From Actinacidiphila glaucinigra (GTDB taxonomy: Bacteria > Actinomycetota > Actinomycetes > Streptomycetales > Streptomycetaceae): a stretch of 64,000 bases of DNA. The position numbers and the translations under genes were made by a program. Shown here piece by piece: positions 1-8,008 of the stretch; the first letter of the stretch is position 1, and each line of letters starts with the position of its first letter. Location of the stretch: contig NZ_FZOF01000004.1 in the NCBI RefSeq assembly GCF_900188405.1, positions 1 through 64,000 on the forward strand, in the 5' to 3' direction. Under the pieces are notes generated by a model. The model had not been told where the DNA came from. It searched no databases and saw nothing but the letters and a program-made list of their open reading frames with translations.

Positions 1-873
1 GACCGCCTGGTGCGGATCTTCACCGCCCAGGGCGTGGAGGTCCAGGCCCTCCAAGGGCTGGACCTGCTGGTCCAGCAGGGCGAACTGATGGCCCTGGTCG
101 GCGCGTCCGGCAGCGGAAAATCCACCCTGCTGAACATCCTCGCCGGCCTCGACACCCCCACCGCCGGCGCCGCCTCGGTGGCCGGGTTCGACCTGCTCGC
201 CCTCGACGCCGGCGCACGCCTGCGCTACCAACGCGAAGTCGTCGGCTTCGTCTGGCAGCAGACCTCACGCAACCTGCTGCCCTACCTCACCGCCCTCCAG
301 AACGTCGTCCTGCCCATGCGCCTTTCCGGCCGCGTCAAGGGCCGCAAGGCACGCACCGACCGCGCCACCGAACTCCTGGAGATGATGGGCGTCGGCTACT
401 GCGCCGACCGCCGCCCCCAGCAGATGTCCGGCGGCGAACAGCAACGCACCGCCATCGCCGTCGCCCTGGCCAACCACCCCTCCCTCGTCCTGGCCGACGA
501 ACCCACCGGGCAACTGGACTCCGCCACCGGCGAACAGGTCTTCGCCGCGTTCCGCACCGCCAACGCACAACTCGGCACCACCATCGTCGTCGTCACCCAC
601 GACCAGGCCGTCGCCACCGCCGTCGACCGCACCGTCGCCATCCGCGACGGCCGCACCGCCTCCGAAGTCGTCCGCCGCACCAGCGTCGACGACGAAGGCC
701 GCACCACCGTCCACGCCAGCGAATACGCCACCGTCGACCGCTCCGGCCGCCTCCAACTCCCCCGCGACTACACCCACGCCCTCGACATCCGCAACCGCGT
801 CATGCTCGAACTCGAACCCGACCACATCGCCGTCCGCCCCGACGACAACGCCGAGGGCACGCCGAGTTCGTAG
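1..873 (+). CDS. ABC transporter ATP-binding protein with AbrB-like C-terminal tail (5' end cut by window)
   Basis: ATPase subunit of an ABC exporter of the MacB/LolD type, which would power a separate membrane subunit lying outside the window. The reading frame is open from base 1, and the usual N-terminal start lies upstream, so the gene is 5'-partial. Counting from the GTG at base 10, Walker A (GASGSGKST) is at residues 31-39, the ABC signature MSGGEQQR at about 139-146, Walker B LVLADEPT at 159-166 and the switch His at about 197. Residues ~236-281 are an extension not needed for ATPase activity. It reads as a swapped-hairpin AbrB/MazE-like segment (VDRSGRLQLPRDY, later LELEPDHIAVRP). The ATPase assignment is secure; the AbrB resemblance is judged by eye. 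Confidence 0.9.
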   Translation, partial: DRLVRIFTAQGVEVQALQGLDLLVQQGELMALVGASGSGKSTLLNILAGLDTPTAGAASVAGFDLLALDAGARLRYQREVVGFVWQQTSRNLLPYLTALQNVVLPMRLSGRVKGRKARTDRATELLEMMGVGYCADRRPQQMSGGEQQRTAIAVALANHPSLVLADEPTGQLDSATGEQVFAAFRTANAQLGTTIVVVTHDQAVATAVDRTVAIRDGRTASEVVRRTSVDDEGRTTVHASEYATVDRSGRLQLPRDYTHALDIRNRVMLELEPDHIAVRPDDNAEGTPSS

Positions 874-875
874 CT

Positions 876-912
876 CCGGCGCGATCGGCGCTGCGCCCCC
901 GCGCCGCGCCGG
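876..912. terminator. Possible bidirectional terminator between convergent genes
   Basis: An 8-bp GC arm (CCGGCGCG, 876-883) is complementary to 905-912, with a 21-nt loop. It lies directly between the stop codons of the ABC ATPase and the convergent peptidase. There is no U-tract, so this is only a plausible terminator. Confidence 0.35.
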
Positions 913-914
913 CC

Positions 915-1625
915 TCACTGCAGCAGGCGTGCGGGCAGCGCCGTCTCACAGGCCGCGCCGCCGCTCCCGGGCTCCACGCGGTGCAGGGTCGGGCCCGGTC
1001 GTTCCGCGACCACCTCCGTGAGCGCACCGTCGGTGAACAGGGCCGCCGCGCCGTCGTCCAGGCCCCAGCCCGCGGGCAGTTCCCCCGCGGCCACGGCGGC
1101 ACGGAACGCAGGCCCGCGGGCGGGCTCGCTGTCGTAGTGCGGGCAGAAGCCGCCCGGGAGCAGGCCGAGGCCGTCGCGCAGGGGCGTGACAGGACCGAAG
1201 GAGTCGGTGAGGCAGGCCCCGAACCAGCAGTTGGCCCCGGCGCTGATGCCGCAGAGAAGCACCCCGGCTTCGTAGGCCTCGCGGAGGACCGCGTCGAGGC
1301 CGTGCACCCGCCACACGGCGAGCATGGCCGCGGTGCTGCCGCCGCCGACGTAGACGACGTCCTGGGAGAGGACGAAGGAACGCAGGTCCCGGTGGTCGCG
1401 GCTGAAGAGCGGCAGGTCGGTGGGTTCGCAGTCGCGCGCCGCGAACGCCGCGTGGAACTCCTCGACGTACGCCCGCGCGTCACCGCTCGCCGTGGGAACG
1501 AAGCAGACCTTCGGGCGGGGCCGTCCGGTGGTGCGCAGCAGATACGTGTCGAGCGGTGAGCCGGGCGTACCGGGCATTCCGGAGAACCCGCCGCCCAGCA
1601 GCACGATCCTTCTCTTCGCGGTCAT
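915..1625 (-). CDS. Peptidase E-like serine peptidase (family S51)
   Basis: A 236-residue cytoplasmic protein of the S51 family (dipeptidase E / cyanophycinase-like, class I glutamine-amidotransferase fold). It opens with IVLLGGGFSG and carries the nucleophile elbow GISAGAN, placing the catalytic Ser at about 128, plus a conserved YVGGGST loop at about 92-98. Family members release Asp-X dipeptides or cleave related small substrates; the exact substrate cannot be read from the sequence. The ATG at 1625 is preferred because AAGGA lies 8-10 bases upstream; an in-frame upstream extension has no matching ribosome site. It stands alone and is convergent with the ABC gene. It is divergent from the GH2 gene, with 284 bases between the two starts. 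Confidence 0.82.
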   Translation of the reverse strand: MTAKRRIVLLGGGFSGMPGTPGSPLDTYLLRTTGRPRPKVCFVPTASGDARAYVEEFHAAFAARDCEPTDLPLFSRDHRDLRSFVLSQDVVYVGGGSTAAMLAVWRVHGLDAVLREAYEAGVLLCGISAGANCWFGACLTDSFGPVTPLRDGLGLLPGGFCPHYDSEPARGPAFRAAVAAGELPAGWGLDDGAAALFTDGALTEVVAERPGPTLHRVEPGSGGAACETALPARLLQ

Positions 1626-1789
1626 GGGGTCATCCTTGACGCCCCCTCGACGGGCCACGCCGCTCACCCCGGACGGGTTCGGGAACGGCTCCCGGCGCCG
1701 GCGGACCAACGACTCTGACGCGAAGTCGGACGCATGTCAATATGTATTCCTAATTTACGAGAATCCCGGAACGCGCTGCGCCCAAAACC

Positions 1790-1819
1790 TTGACAGGCTC
1801 TTCCCGGCGGGTGCATGTT
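1790..1819 (+). promoter_or_regulatory. Candidate promoter of the GH2 glycosidase
   Basis: A perfect -35 hexamer TTGACA (1790-1795) is followed after 18 bases by a weak -10 (CATGTT, 1814-1819). It lies in the spacer between the divergent peptidase and glycosidase genes. That spacer also holds an unusually AT-rich stretch at about 1740-1765. The two operator repeats start two bases after the -10. Confidence 0.5.
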
Positions 1820-1820
1820 C

Positions 1821-1860
1821 GGCAACGTTGTCATCGCGATGGCAACGTTGTCATCGCCAT
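1821..1860 (+). promoter_or_regulatory. Twin LacI-type operators, 20-bp period
   Basis: Two nearly identical 20-bp units (1821-1840 and 1841-1860, one base different) each contain the palindrome GCAACGTTGT with the central AACGTT core typical of LacI-family operators. The 20-bp spacing puts both on about the same helix face. Their position just downstream of the -10 predicts repression of the GH2 gene. No LacI regulator gene is in the window. Confidence 0.6.
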
Positions 1861-1909
1861 GATGCCAGGCCGTCTCGTCATTGAACATCCCTGAACGGAG
1901 CCGCTGTTC

Positions 1910-4900
1910 ATGCCGGATATGTCCTCCTTGCCCTCCCGACGCGCCGTACTCTCCACCGGCTCCACCCTCCTCGCGGGGTTCGGGCTCGGCATGGCCTTCC
2001 CCGCCGCCGCCTCCGCCGGGACGCGGCCCTCCGACCCCACCGGCGCCCGGGGCGAACTCGCCGCGTACCGCCCGGTCACCGTGTCCTCCACCGACTACGC
2101 CCCCACACCGGGCGAGTTCGCCGTCGACGGCCTCGACCGGGTCGGCGTGCGGGGCTCCGGATGGCGGGCCGCCGCCGGTGACCCCCAGTGGATATCCGTC
2201 GACCTCCAGGCCCTGTGCGAGGTCGAGTCGGTGCGCCTGACCTTCGAGGCGACGGCCGACGACCCGCCGTACACCCCCGGGACCGGCGGCAATCCCCGCG
2301 ACAACACCACCGGCCAGGAGATCCTGTCGAGTTGCGCGGTCGCCTTCGTGATCGAGACCTCGCGCGACGGCACGTCGTGGAGCGTCGCGCACCGCACCGA
2401 CGACGGCAAGGGCGGGGTCGTGGACATCGCCCTGCCCAAGCCCGTCACCGCCCGCTGGGTGCGGATGACCGTCACCAAGCGCTCCAACGCCAACCCGCTC
2501 GGCCTCAACGGCTTCCAGGTGTACGGCACCCCGCGCGGCCACCGCCCCGACGCCACCGGCTGGACCGACTGGGGCACCCACCACCGCACGCCCCCGGCCC
2601 TGGAGGTCGCCGAGGACGGCACCGTGCCGCTGGAGTCCGGCTGGGACCTGACCATGGACGACTGGGCGGGCGGCACCGCCTCGGAACTGTCCGCGCCGTC
2701 CGTGGACACCAGCGCCTGGCTGCCCGCCGTCGTGCCCGGGACCGTGCTGTCCTCGCTCGTGGCGGAGGGGCACCTGCCCGACCCCGTCGCCGGCTTCGCC
2801 AACCTGCACATCCCCGAGGCCCTCTCCCGCCACTCCTGGTGGTACCGGCGCGAGTTCCGCCTGCCCAAGGGCCTGCGCACCGGCGCCGGACGCCGCGTCT
2901 GGCTCGAGTTCGACGGGGTCAACCACGAGGCCGACATCTGGCTCAACGGCAAGCAGGCCGGCACCCTCACCTTCCCCTTCGCCCGCGCCGCCTACGACGT
3001 GACCGCGCTGCTGGCCGCCGACGGCCCGCAGGCCCTCGCGGTGAAGATCAGCCCCATGCCGTTCCCGGGCAGCCCCGGCGACAAGGGCTCCGCCGGGCTC
3101 GCCTTCGTCGACGCCGGCGCGAACATGATGAACCGCAACTCGCCGACCTACCTGGCCTCCTCCGGCTGGGACTGGATGCCCGCCGTACGCGACCGGGCCG
3201 CCGGCATCTGGAACCACGTACGGCTGCGCTCCACCGGCGACGCCGTCCTCGGCGACCCCCGCGTCGACACCGTCCTGCCGGACCTGCCCGGCACCGGCAC
3301 GGCCGAGGTGACCGTCGTCGTCCCGGTCCGCAACGCCGCCTCGGACGCCCGTTCCGTCACCGTCACCGCCGCGTTCGACGGCGTACGCGTGCAGCGGACG
3401 GTCACCGTGCCCGGGGGCGGCGGCACCGACGTCGTCTTCACCCCGGCCTCGGACCCGAAGCTGCGTCTGCGGAACCCGAAGCTGTGGTGGCCCAACGGCT
3501 ACGGCGAGCCGGAGCTGCACCGCCTCACCCTCACCGCCTCCGTGGCCGGTCAGGAGAGCGACCGGCGCACCACGCGCTTCGGCCTGCGCCAGTTCGGCTA
3601 CGAGTACGACGTCCCGCTCACCTTCCAGTCGGGCTCCAACGCCTACGCGCAGACGGTGACGTTCACCCGGCGGACCGCCCGCTACGTGCGCGTCCTGTGC
3701 CGCACCCGGGCCACCGACTGGGGCTCGTCGATGTGGGCCCTGTCGGTCGCCGACAGCACCGTGCCCGATCTCGACCTCGCCCTGCACAAGGACGCCACCG
3801 CCTCCTCCACCGACGACCCGTCCAACCGGCCCGGCAACGTCACGGACGGGGACCCGGGCACGCGCTGGTCGTCGAAGTTCGAGGACGACCAGTGGGTCCA
3901 GGTCGACCTCGGCTCCGCGGTCGCCTTCGACCGCGTCGTCGTCACCTGGGAGCAGGCGTACGCCGAGACGTACACCGTCCAGGTCTCCGACGACGGCGAC
4001 GAGTGGACCGACGCCGCGTCCGTCGACAACTCCGCCGTCCCGCTGCCCTTCCAGACCTCGGGCTCGGCGAGCCTGCAGGACGTGGAGTTCGCCGCGACCA
4101 CGGCCCGCTACCTGCGCATCCTCTGCCACACGCGCGCCACCAGCTGGGGCTCGTCGATGTGGGGCCTGTCGGTGGTCGACAGCGGCACGCCCGGCACCGA
4201 CCTGGCGCTGCGCAAGGAGGCCACCGCCTCGTCCTTCGAGGGCGACGGCAGCGGGCCGGGCAACGCGGTGGACGGCAAGCCGGGCACCCGCTGGTCCTCG
4301 AAGTACGAGGACGAGCAGTGGATCCAGGTCGACCTGGGCTCCGCGGTGCGGTTCGACCGGGTCGTCATCACCTGGGAGCAGGCGTACGCCAGGACGTACA
4401 CCGTCCAGGTCTCCGACGACGGCGACGAGTGGACCGACGTGAAGTCCGTCGACAACTCCACCGTGCCGCTCAAGATCAGCGTCAACGGCGTCCGCGTCTT
4501 CGCCCGCGGCGGCAACTGGGGCTGGGACGAGCTGCTGCGCCGCATGCCCGCGGAGCGCATGGACGCGGCCGTGCGCATGCACCGCGACATGAACTTCACG
4601 ATGATCCGCAACTGGGTCGGCAGCAGCAACCGCGAGGAGTTCTACGCCAGTTGCGACGAGCACGGCCTCCTGGTGTGGAACGACTTCCCCAACGCCTGGG
4701 CGATGGACCCGCCCAACCGCCAGGCCTTCCTCGACCTGGCGCGGGACACCGTGCGGCGCTACCGCATCCACCCCAGCGTCGTGGTGTGGTGCGGCGCCAA
4801 CGAGGGCAACCCCCCGGGACCGGTGGACGACGGGATGCGCTCCGCGGTCCGCGCGGAGGCCCCCGCCCTGCTCTACCAGAACAACTCGGCCGGCGGCATC

Positions 4901-5986
4901 GTCTCCGGCGGCGGCCCCTACGGCTGGGTCGAGCCCGAGCGGTACTACTCCGCGTCCACCTACGGCGGCGGCGGCTTCGGGTTCCACACCGAGATCGGCA
5001 TGCCCGTCGTCTCGACGGCCGAGACGATGCGGCGCATGGCCGGCGACGAGCCCGAGTGGCCGGTCGGCGGTGTCTGGTACCACCACGACTGGAGCACCCG
5101 CGGCAACCAGGCCCCGCAGAACTACCGCGCGGCCATCGAGGGCCGGCTCGGTACCGCGGAGGACCTCGACGACTTCGCCCGCAAGGCGCAGTTCGTCAAC
5201 TACGAGAACTTCCGCGCCATGTTCGAGGCCTGGAACGGCCGGCTGTGGGAGGACGCCTCCGGCCTGATGCTGTGGATGTCGCACCCCGCGTGGTACAGCA
5301 CGGTGTGGCAGACGTACGACTACGACTTCGACGTCAACGGCGCCTACTACGGCGTCCGCAAGGCCTCCGAGCCCGTCCACGTGCAGGCCGACCCGGTGAG
5401 CGGGAAGGTCGTGGCGGTCAACCACACGCCCCGGGCCCTGAAGGGCGTGACGGTCACCGCCCGCCTGCTCGACCTGTCCGGCCGTCCGCTGTCCGCGGAG
5501 CGGCGCGGCACGGTGGACGTGGCGGCGTCCGAGAAGGCCGACGCGTTCACCGTGGCCTGGACGGACGACCTGCCGGACTTCCACCTGCTGCGGCTGCGGC
5601 TGGCGGACCGGCAGGGCGAGGTGCTGTCGGAGAACGTCTACTGGCGCTACCGCAAGCCCGAGCACATGCAGGCGCTCAACAAGGCGGCACGGACCCGGGT
5701 CTCCGCCGACGTCACGGACACCGACCTGTCGGGCGACCGCCACGGGCTGACCGCGCGGGTGAGCAACCGGGGATCCTCGGTCGCCGCCCTGGTCCGGCTC
5801 TCCCTGCTGGACTCCCGCTCCGGCGACCGGGTGCTGCCGACGCTGTACAGCGACAACTACCTGTGGCTGCTGCCCGGTGAGAGCCGCACGGTGACGCTGT
5901 CCTGGCCGGCCGGGGCGCTGCCGTCGAAGCGGCCGAAGCTGCGGGTCGACGGGTACAACGTGCCCGCGGTCACCGCGCAGCCGTAG
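1910..5986 (+). CDS. Tat-exported GH2 glycoside hydrolase (exo-beta-glucosaminidase / beta-mannosidase-like) with F5/8C modules
   Basis: A large secreted glycosidase of 1358 residues. A twin-arginine signal (SRRAVLSTG, about residues 9-17) is followed by an F5/8C (CBM32-like) domain at about 48-208, a GH2 sugar-binding sandwich at about 225-400 and a GH2 Ig-like domain at about 440-570. An inserted block of two F5/8C-like repeats (about 574-852) precedes the catalytic TIM barrel (about 853-1150) and a C-terminal Ig-like region. Candidate acid/base is Glu965 in GANEGN, and candidate nucleophile Glu1028 in FHTEIGMP. The closest families by eye are exo-beta-D-glucosaminidases and mannosylglycoprotein beta-mannosidases; the substrate is not settled. 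GGAG lies about 10 bases before the ATG. Control is probably by a LacI-type repressor at the twin operators. The CBM duplication inside the GH2 core is unusual. Confidence 0.85.
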   Translation: MPDMSSLPSRRAVLSTGSTLLAGFGLGMAFPAAASAGTRPSDPTGARGELAAYRPVTVSSTDYAPTPGEFAVDGLDRVGVRGSGWRAAAGDPQWISVDLQALCEVESVRLTFEATADDPPYTPGTGGNPRDNTTGQEILSSCAVAFVIETSRDGTSWSVAHRTDDGKGGVVDIALPKPVTARWVRMTVTKRSNANPLGLNGFQVYGTPRGHRPDATGWTDWGTHHRTPPALEVAEDGTVPLESGWDLTMDDWAGGTASELSAPSVDTSAWLPAVVPGTVLSSLVAEGHLPDPVAGFANLHIPEALSRHSWWYRREFRLPKGLRTGAGRRVWLEFDGVNHEADIWLNGKQAGTLTFPFARAAYDVTALLAADGPQALAVKISPMPFPGSPGDKGSAGLAFVDAGANMMNRNSPTYLASSGWDWMPAVRDRAAGIWNHVRLRSTGDAVLGDPRVDTVLPDLPGTGTAEVTVVVPVRNAASDARSVTVTAAFDGVRVQRTVTVPGGGGTDVVFTPASDPKLRLRNPKLWWPNGYGEPELHRLTLTASVAGQESDRRTTRFGLRQFGYEYDVPLTFQSGSNAYAQTVTFTRRTARYVRVLCRTRATDWGSSMWALSVADSTVPDLDLALHKDATASSTDDPSNRPGNVTDGDPGTRWSSKFEDDQWVQVDLGSAVAFDRVVVTWEQAYAETYTVQVSDDGDEWTDAASVDNSAVPLPFQTSGSASLQDVEFAATTARYLRILCHTRATSWGSSMWGLSVVDSGTPGTDLALRKEATASSFEGDGSGPGNAVDGKPGTRWSSKYEDEQWIQVDLGSAVRFDRVVITWEQAYARTYTVQVSDDGDEWTDVKSVDNSTVPLKISVNGVRVFARGGNWGWDELLRRMPAERMDAAVRMHRDMNFTMIRNWVGSSNREEFYASCDEHGLLVWNDFPNAWAMDPPNRQAFLDLARDTVRRYRIHPSVVVWCGANEGNPPGPVDDGMRSAVRAEAPALLYQNNSAGGIVSGGGPYGWVEPERYYSASTYGGGGFGFHTEIGMPVVSTAETMRRMAGDEPEWPVGGVWYHHDWSTRGNQAPQNYRAAIEGRLGTAEDLDDFARKAQFVNYENFRAMFEAWNGRLWEDASGLMLWMSHPAWYSTVWQTYDYDFDVNGAYYGVRKASEPVHVQADPVSGKVVAVNHTPRALKGVTVTARLLDLSGRPLSAERRGTVDVAASEKADAFTVAWTDDLPDFHLLRLRLADRQGEVLSENVYWRYRKPEHMQALNKAARTRVSADVTDTDLSGDRHGLTARVSNRGSSVAALVRLSLLDSRSGDRVLPTLYSDNYLWLLPGESRTVTLSWPAGALPSKRPKLRVDGYNVPAVTAQP

Positions 5987-5995
5987 CCGCTCGCG

Positions 5996-6034
5996 CCGCC
6001 GTGGCGGTCGCCTTCCGGGTGGCCGCCACGGCGG
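5996..6034 (+). terminator. Rho-independent-like terminator after the GH2 gene
   Basis: A perfect 12-bp stem (CCGCCGTGGCGG, 5996-6007, paired with 6023-6034) and a 15-nt loop begin ten bases after the glycosidase stop codon. There is no U-tract, as is common in Streptomyces. Confidence 0.6.
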
Positions 6035-6081
6035 TCCCGCGCGCCGGGAACCCGTCCCACATCGCGCACGTCTGACAGGAG

Positions 6082-6651
6082 GTGACGACTTCTCCAACCC
6101 TGATGCGCCCGGCGCGGTTCGGCGACCTGGCGGCCATCGTGGACGTGCACACGCAGGCACGTGCCGCTTACTACCAGGCGGGCGGCCTGCCCGGCTCAGA
6201 GATCGACAGTCCCGACGGGTGGGCGCGCCGCCGTGCGACCTGGGCGCACGCGATCCAGTCGAGCGCGACGACGGTGCTGTGCGCCGTCGAGGACACCGAG
6301 GTGGTCGGTGTGGTGGCCATGGGGCCGCCCAAGGAGGGCGCGGAGGCCGCGCCCTCGTGCGGTGAGCTGCACCGGATCCATGTGCGTCCGGACCGCTGGG
6401 GCCGCGGCGTCGGGGGGCTGCTGCACGCCGAGTTCGTGAGCTTCCTGCAGGAGTCCTCCCTGGAGACGGGGCTGCTGGACGCCTGGGAGCGCAACAGCCG
6501 AGCCCTCGCCTTCTACACCCGCCACGGCTGGGTCCCGCAGGGCGGTCGCCGCCCGGGCCCGGGTGGCGTCGACTTCCTGCGCCTCCGGCTCGACCTGCGC
6601 GGCCGCGTCGCCGCGACCGCGGCGTCGGGCAGCACCGTGCCGCTGGACTGA
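6082..6651 (+). CDS. GNAT family N-acetyltransferase
   Basis: A soluble acetyl-CoA-dependent N-acetyltransferase of up to 189 residues; the acceptor is unknown. Motif A (HVRPDRWGRGVGGLL) supplies the acetyl-CoA pyrophosphate loop at about residues 97-111, and the C-terminal ERNSRALAFYTRHGW block is motif B. The start is ambiguous. The GTG at 6082 sits inside a near-perfect ribosome site (AGGAGGTGA, 6077-6085), while the in-frame ATG at 6103 is somewhat far from it. One of these two is right, and the protein differs by seven residues. The gene stands alone between the GH2 terminator and an unknown gene. Confidence 0.82.
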   Translation: MTTSPTLMRPARFGDLAAIVDVHTQARAAYYQAGGLPGSEIDSPDGWARRRATWAHAIQSSATTVLCAVEDTEVVGVVAMGPPKEGAEAAPSCGELHRIHVRPDRWGRGVGGLLHAEFVSFLQESSLETGLLDAWERNSRALAFYTRHGWVPQGGRRPGPGGVDFLRLRLDLRGRVAATAASGSTVPLD

Positions 6652-6678
6652 CCGGCGGCGCCTGGCATCCTGTGCGGC

Positions 6679-7467
6679 GTGCTGATCAAAGGCTACGACC
6701 ACGGACCGCTGACGGCCGGTGAGACGCTGACGGACCGGCCCGGCTTCTGGGCGAACCACCTCCTGGGGTGGTGCCAGGCCGGGCCGGACGGAGCGCGTCC
6801 CGAACCGGAGTGGTTCGGGGACGACGGGGCCGACACCGACGCCCTGGCGGAGGTGCTGTACGACGGGCGGGCCTGGCCGGTCCTGCGGGTACCGTTCGGG
6901 GGCGGCCACTGTGCCGCGGCGGTCTTCCGGAACCTCGACGGCGACCCCGGGCTGGACTTCCTGCTGACCCACCCCGGCTGGACGCGTGCGGAGACCCTGC
7001 TCTCGTACGACGGCGACCGCTGCGGCCCCGGTCTGCGCTGGCGCCAGCTGCTGCACGTCGCCGCCTCCGTGCCGGATGCCGGGCCGGGTCACGGCCCGGA
7101 CGAGGGCCTGTCCGACCCCGCCGCCCGGCTGCTGCTCCTGCTGCCCCTGCTCACCGACGGCCCACGGCATGCGGCGGAGGCCGTTCCGCGGATCGCCTCC
7201 GCGCTCACGGCGGTCGGCGCCCCGGGGGAGACCGCCGCACTCGCGGCCCGGTGCCTCATCGGCGGGACGCAGGACGGGATCTGGCACGAGCCGACGTGGC
7301 GCTCGCCGCTCAGCGGCGGCGGTTCCCGTTCCGGGGAGGCCGCCGGACGGCCCGTCTCGTGGCCGTCGCCGGGCCTCGGCCTGACCGCCGCCGAGCAGGA
7401 GCGGCTGGCCCGCGCCCTCGGCCGGGACGGGGAGCCGTCCGCGGGGGTCAGTGCGCGATCGACGTGA
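6679..7467 (+). CDS. Hypothetical protein, 262 aa
   Basis: A protein of no family I can name. It is acidic, without a signal peptide or membrane helix, and rich in Trp/Gly in the first half (GYDHGPLT, then FGGGHCAAAVFRNLDGDPG). A Leu/Pro-rich middle (LLLLLPLLTDGP) and an Ala-rich helix follow. The GTG at 6679 follows the GNAT gene by 27 bases, so the two may be cotranscribed. Its 3' end overlaps the convergent isochorismatase gene by 20 bases. Codon use matches its neighbours. Confidence 0.65.
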   Translation: MLIKGYDHGPLTAGETLTDRPGFWANHLLGWCQAGPDGARPEPEWFGDDGADTDALAEVLYDGRAWPVLRVPFGGGHCAAAVFRNLDGDPGLDFLLTHPGWTRAETLLSYDGDRCGPGLRWRQLLHVAASVPDAGPGHGPDEGLSDPAARLLLLLPLLTDGPRHAAEAVPRIASALTAVGAPGETAALAARCLIGGTQDGIWHEPTWRSPLSGGGSRSGEAAGRPVSWPSPGLGLTAAEQERLARALGRDGEPSAGVSARST

Positions 7468-8008
7468 CCCATTCCTTCACGGTGACGACGTCCGCCTGCC
7501 GCGGGAAGACCTTCCCGGTGAGCACGCGGTGCACCTCGGGGTCGGAGTCCAGGCACCCGTCCGCCAGTACGGTCAGGCCGAAGTCCAGGTCGGCCGCCTG
7601 GCGCAGCGTGGACAGGACCACCCCTGAGGTGGCGATGCCGGTCAGGACGAGGCTGTCGACGCCGCGCGCCCGCAGGACCATGTCGAGGTCGCTGCCGGCG
7701 AAGGCGCTGACACGCTTCTTGGTGACGACGACGTCGCCGGGCGCGGGCGCCACGTCGGGGTGGATCTGCGCGCCCGGGTCGCCCGCGGCGAAGCCGCCGC
7801 CGCGGGCGAGCGCGCCGAAGGTCTTGTTGCGCGGGCTGACCTCCGGGTGCCCGGCGCGGAACCCGATGACGACGTGGACGACGGGGATGTCCGCGGCGCG
7901 CGCGGCGTCGATGGCGTCGCGCACCCGGGACAGGTAGCCGGCGTCCACGGTGAAGCGGTCCGTGATGGCCCGCTGGACGTCCATCACGAGGAGTGCGCTG
8001 TGCGCCAT
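7448..8008 (-). CDS. Isochorismatase-like hydrolase
   Basis: A 186-residue cysteine-hydrolase-fold protein. It has the N-terminal catalytic Asp (LVMDVQ, Asp10), the conserved Lys region (VVVTKKRVSAF, Lys97/98) and the cis-peptide loop GIATSGV at 124-130. The usual nucleophile position of amidase-type members is Val130, not Cys. This points to an isochorismatase-type (non-cysteine) chemistry or an unknown reaction rather than a nicotinamidase. It is the last gene of the MarR-MFS-hydrolase operon, and its ATG lies 25 bases inside the MFS coding end, so translation is probably coupled. Cotranscription with an efflux pump suggests modification or breakdown of an aromatic or toxic compound. Confidence 0.8.
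   Translation of the reverse strand: MAHSALLVMDVQRAITDRFTVDAGYLSRVRDAIDAARAADIPVVHVVIGFRAGHPEVSPRNKTFGALARGGGFAAGDPGAQIHPDVAPAPGDVVVTKKRVSAFAGSDLDMVLRARGVDSLVLTGIATSGVVLSTLRQAADLDFGLTVLADGCLDSDPEVHRVLTGKVFPRQADVVTVKEWVTSIAH

Noticed and set aside
1664..6160. A 1498-codon open frame on the minus strand opposite the GH2 gene, and a 1230-codon frame on the plus strand in another phase
   Set aside because: Both are shadows of the GH2 coding sequence produced by extreme GC bias; translations are Arg/Gly/Val-rich without domains, and the real gene has Tat signal, domains and a ribosome site.
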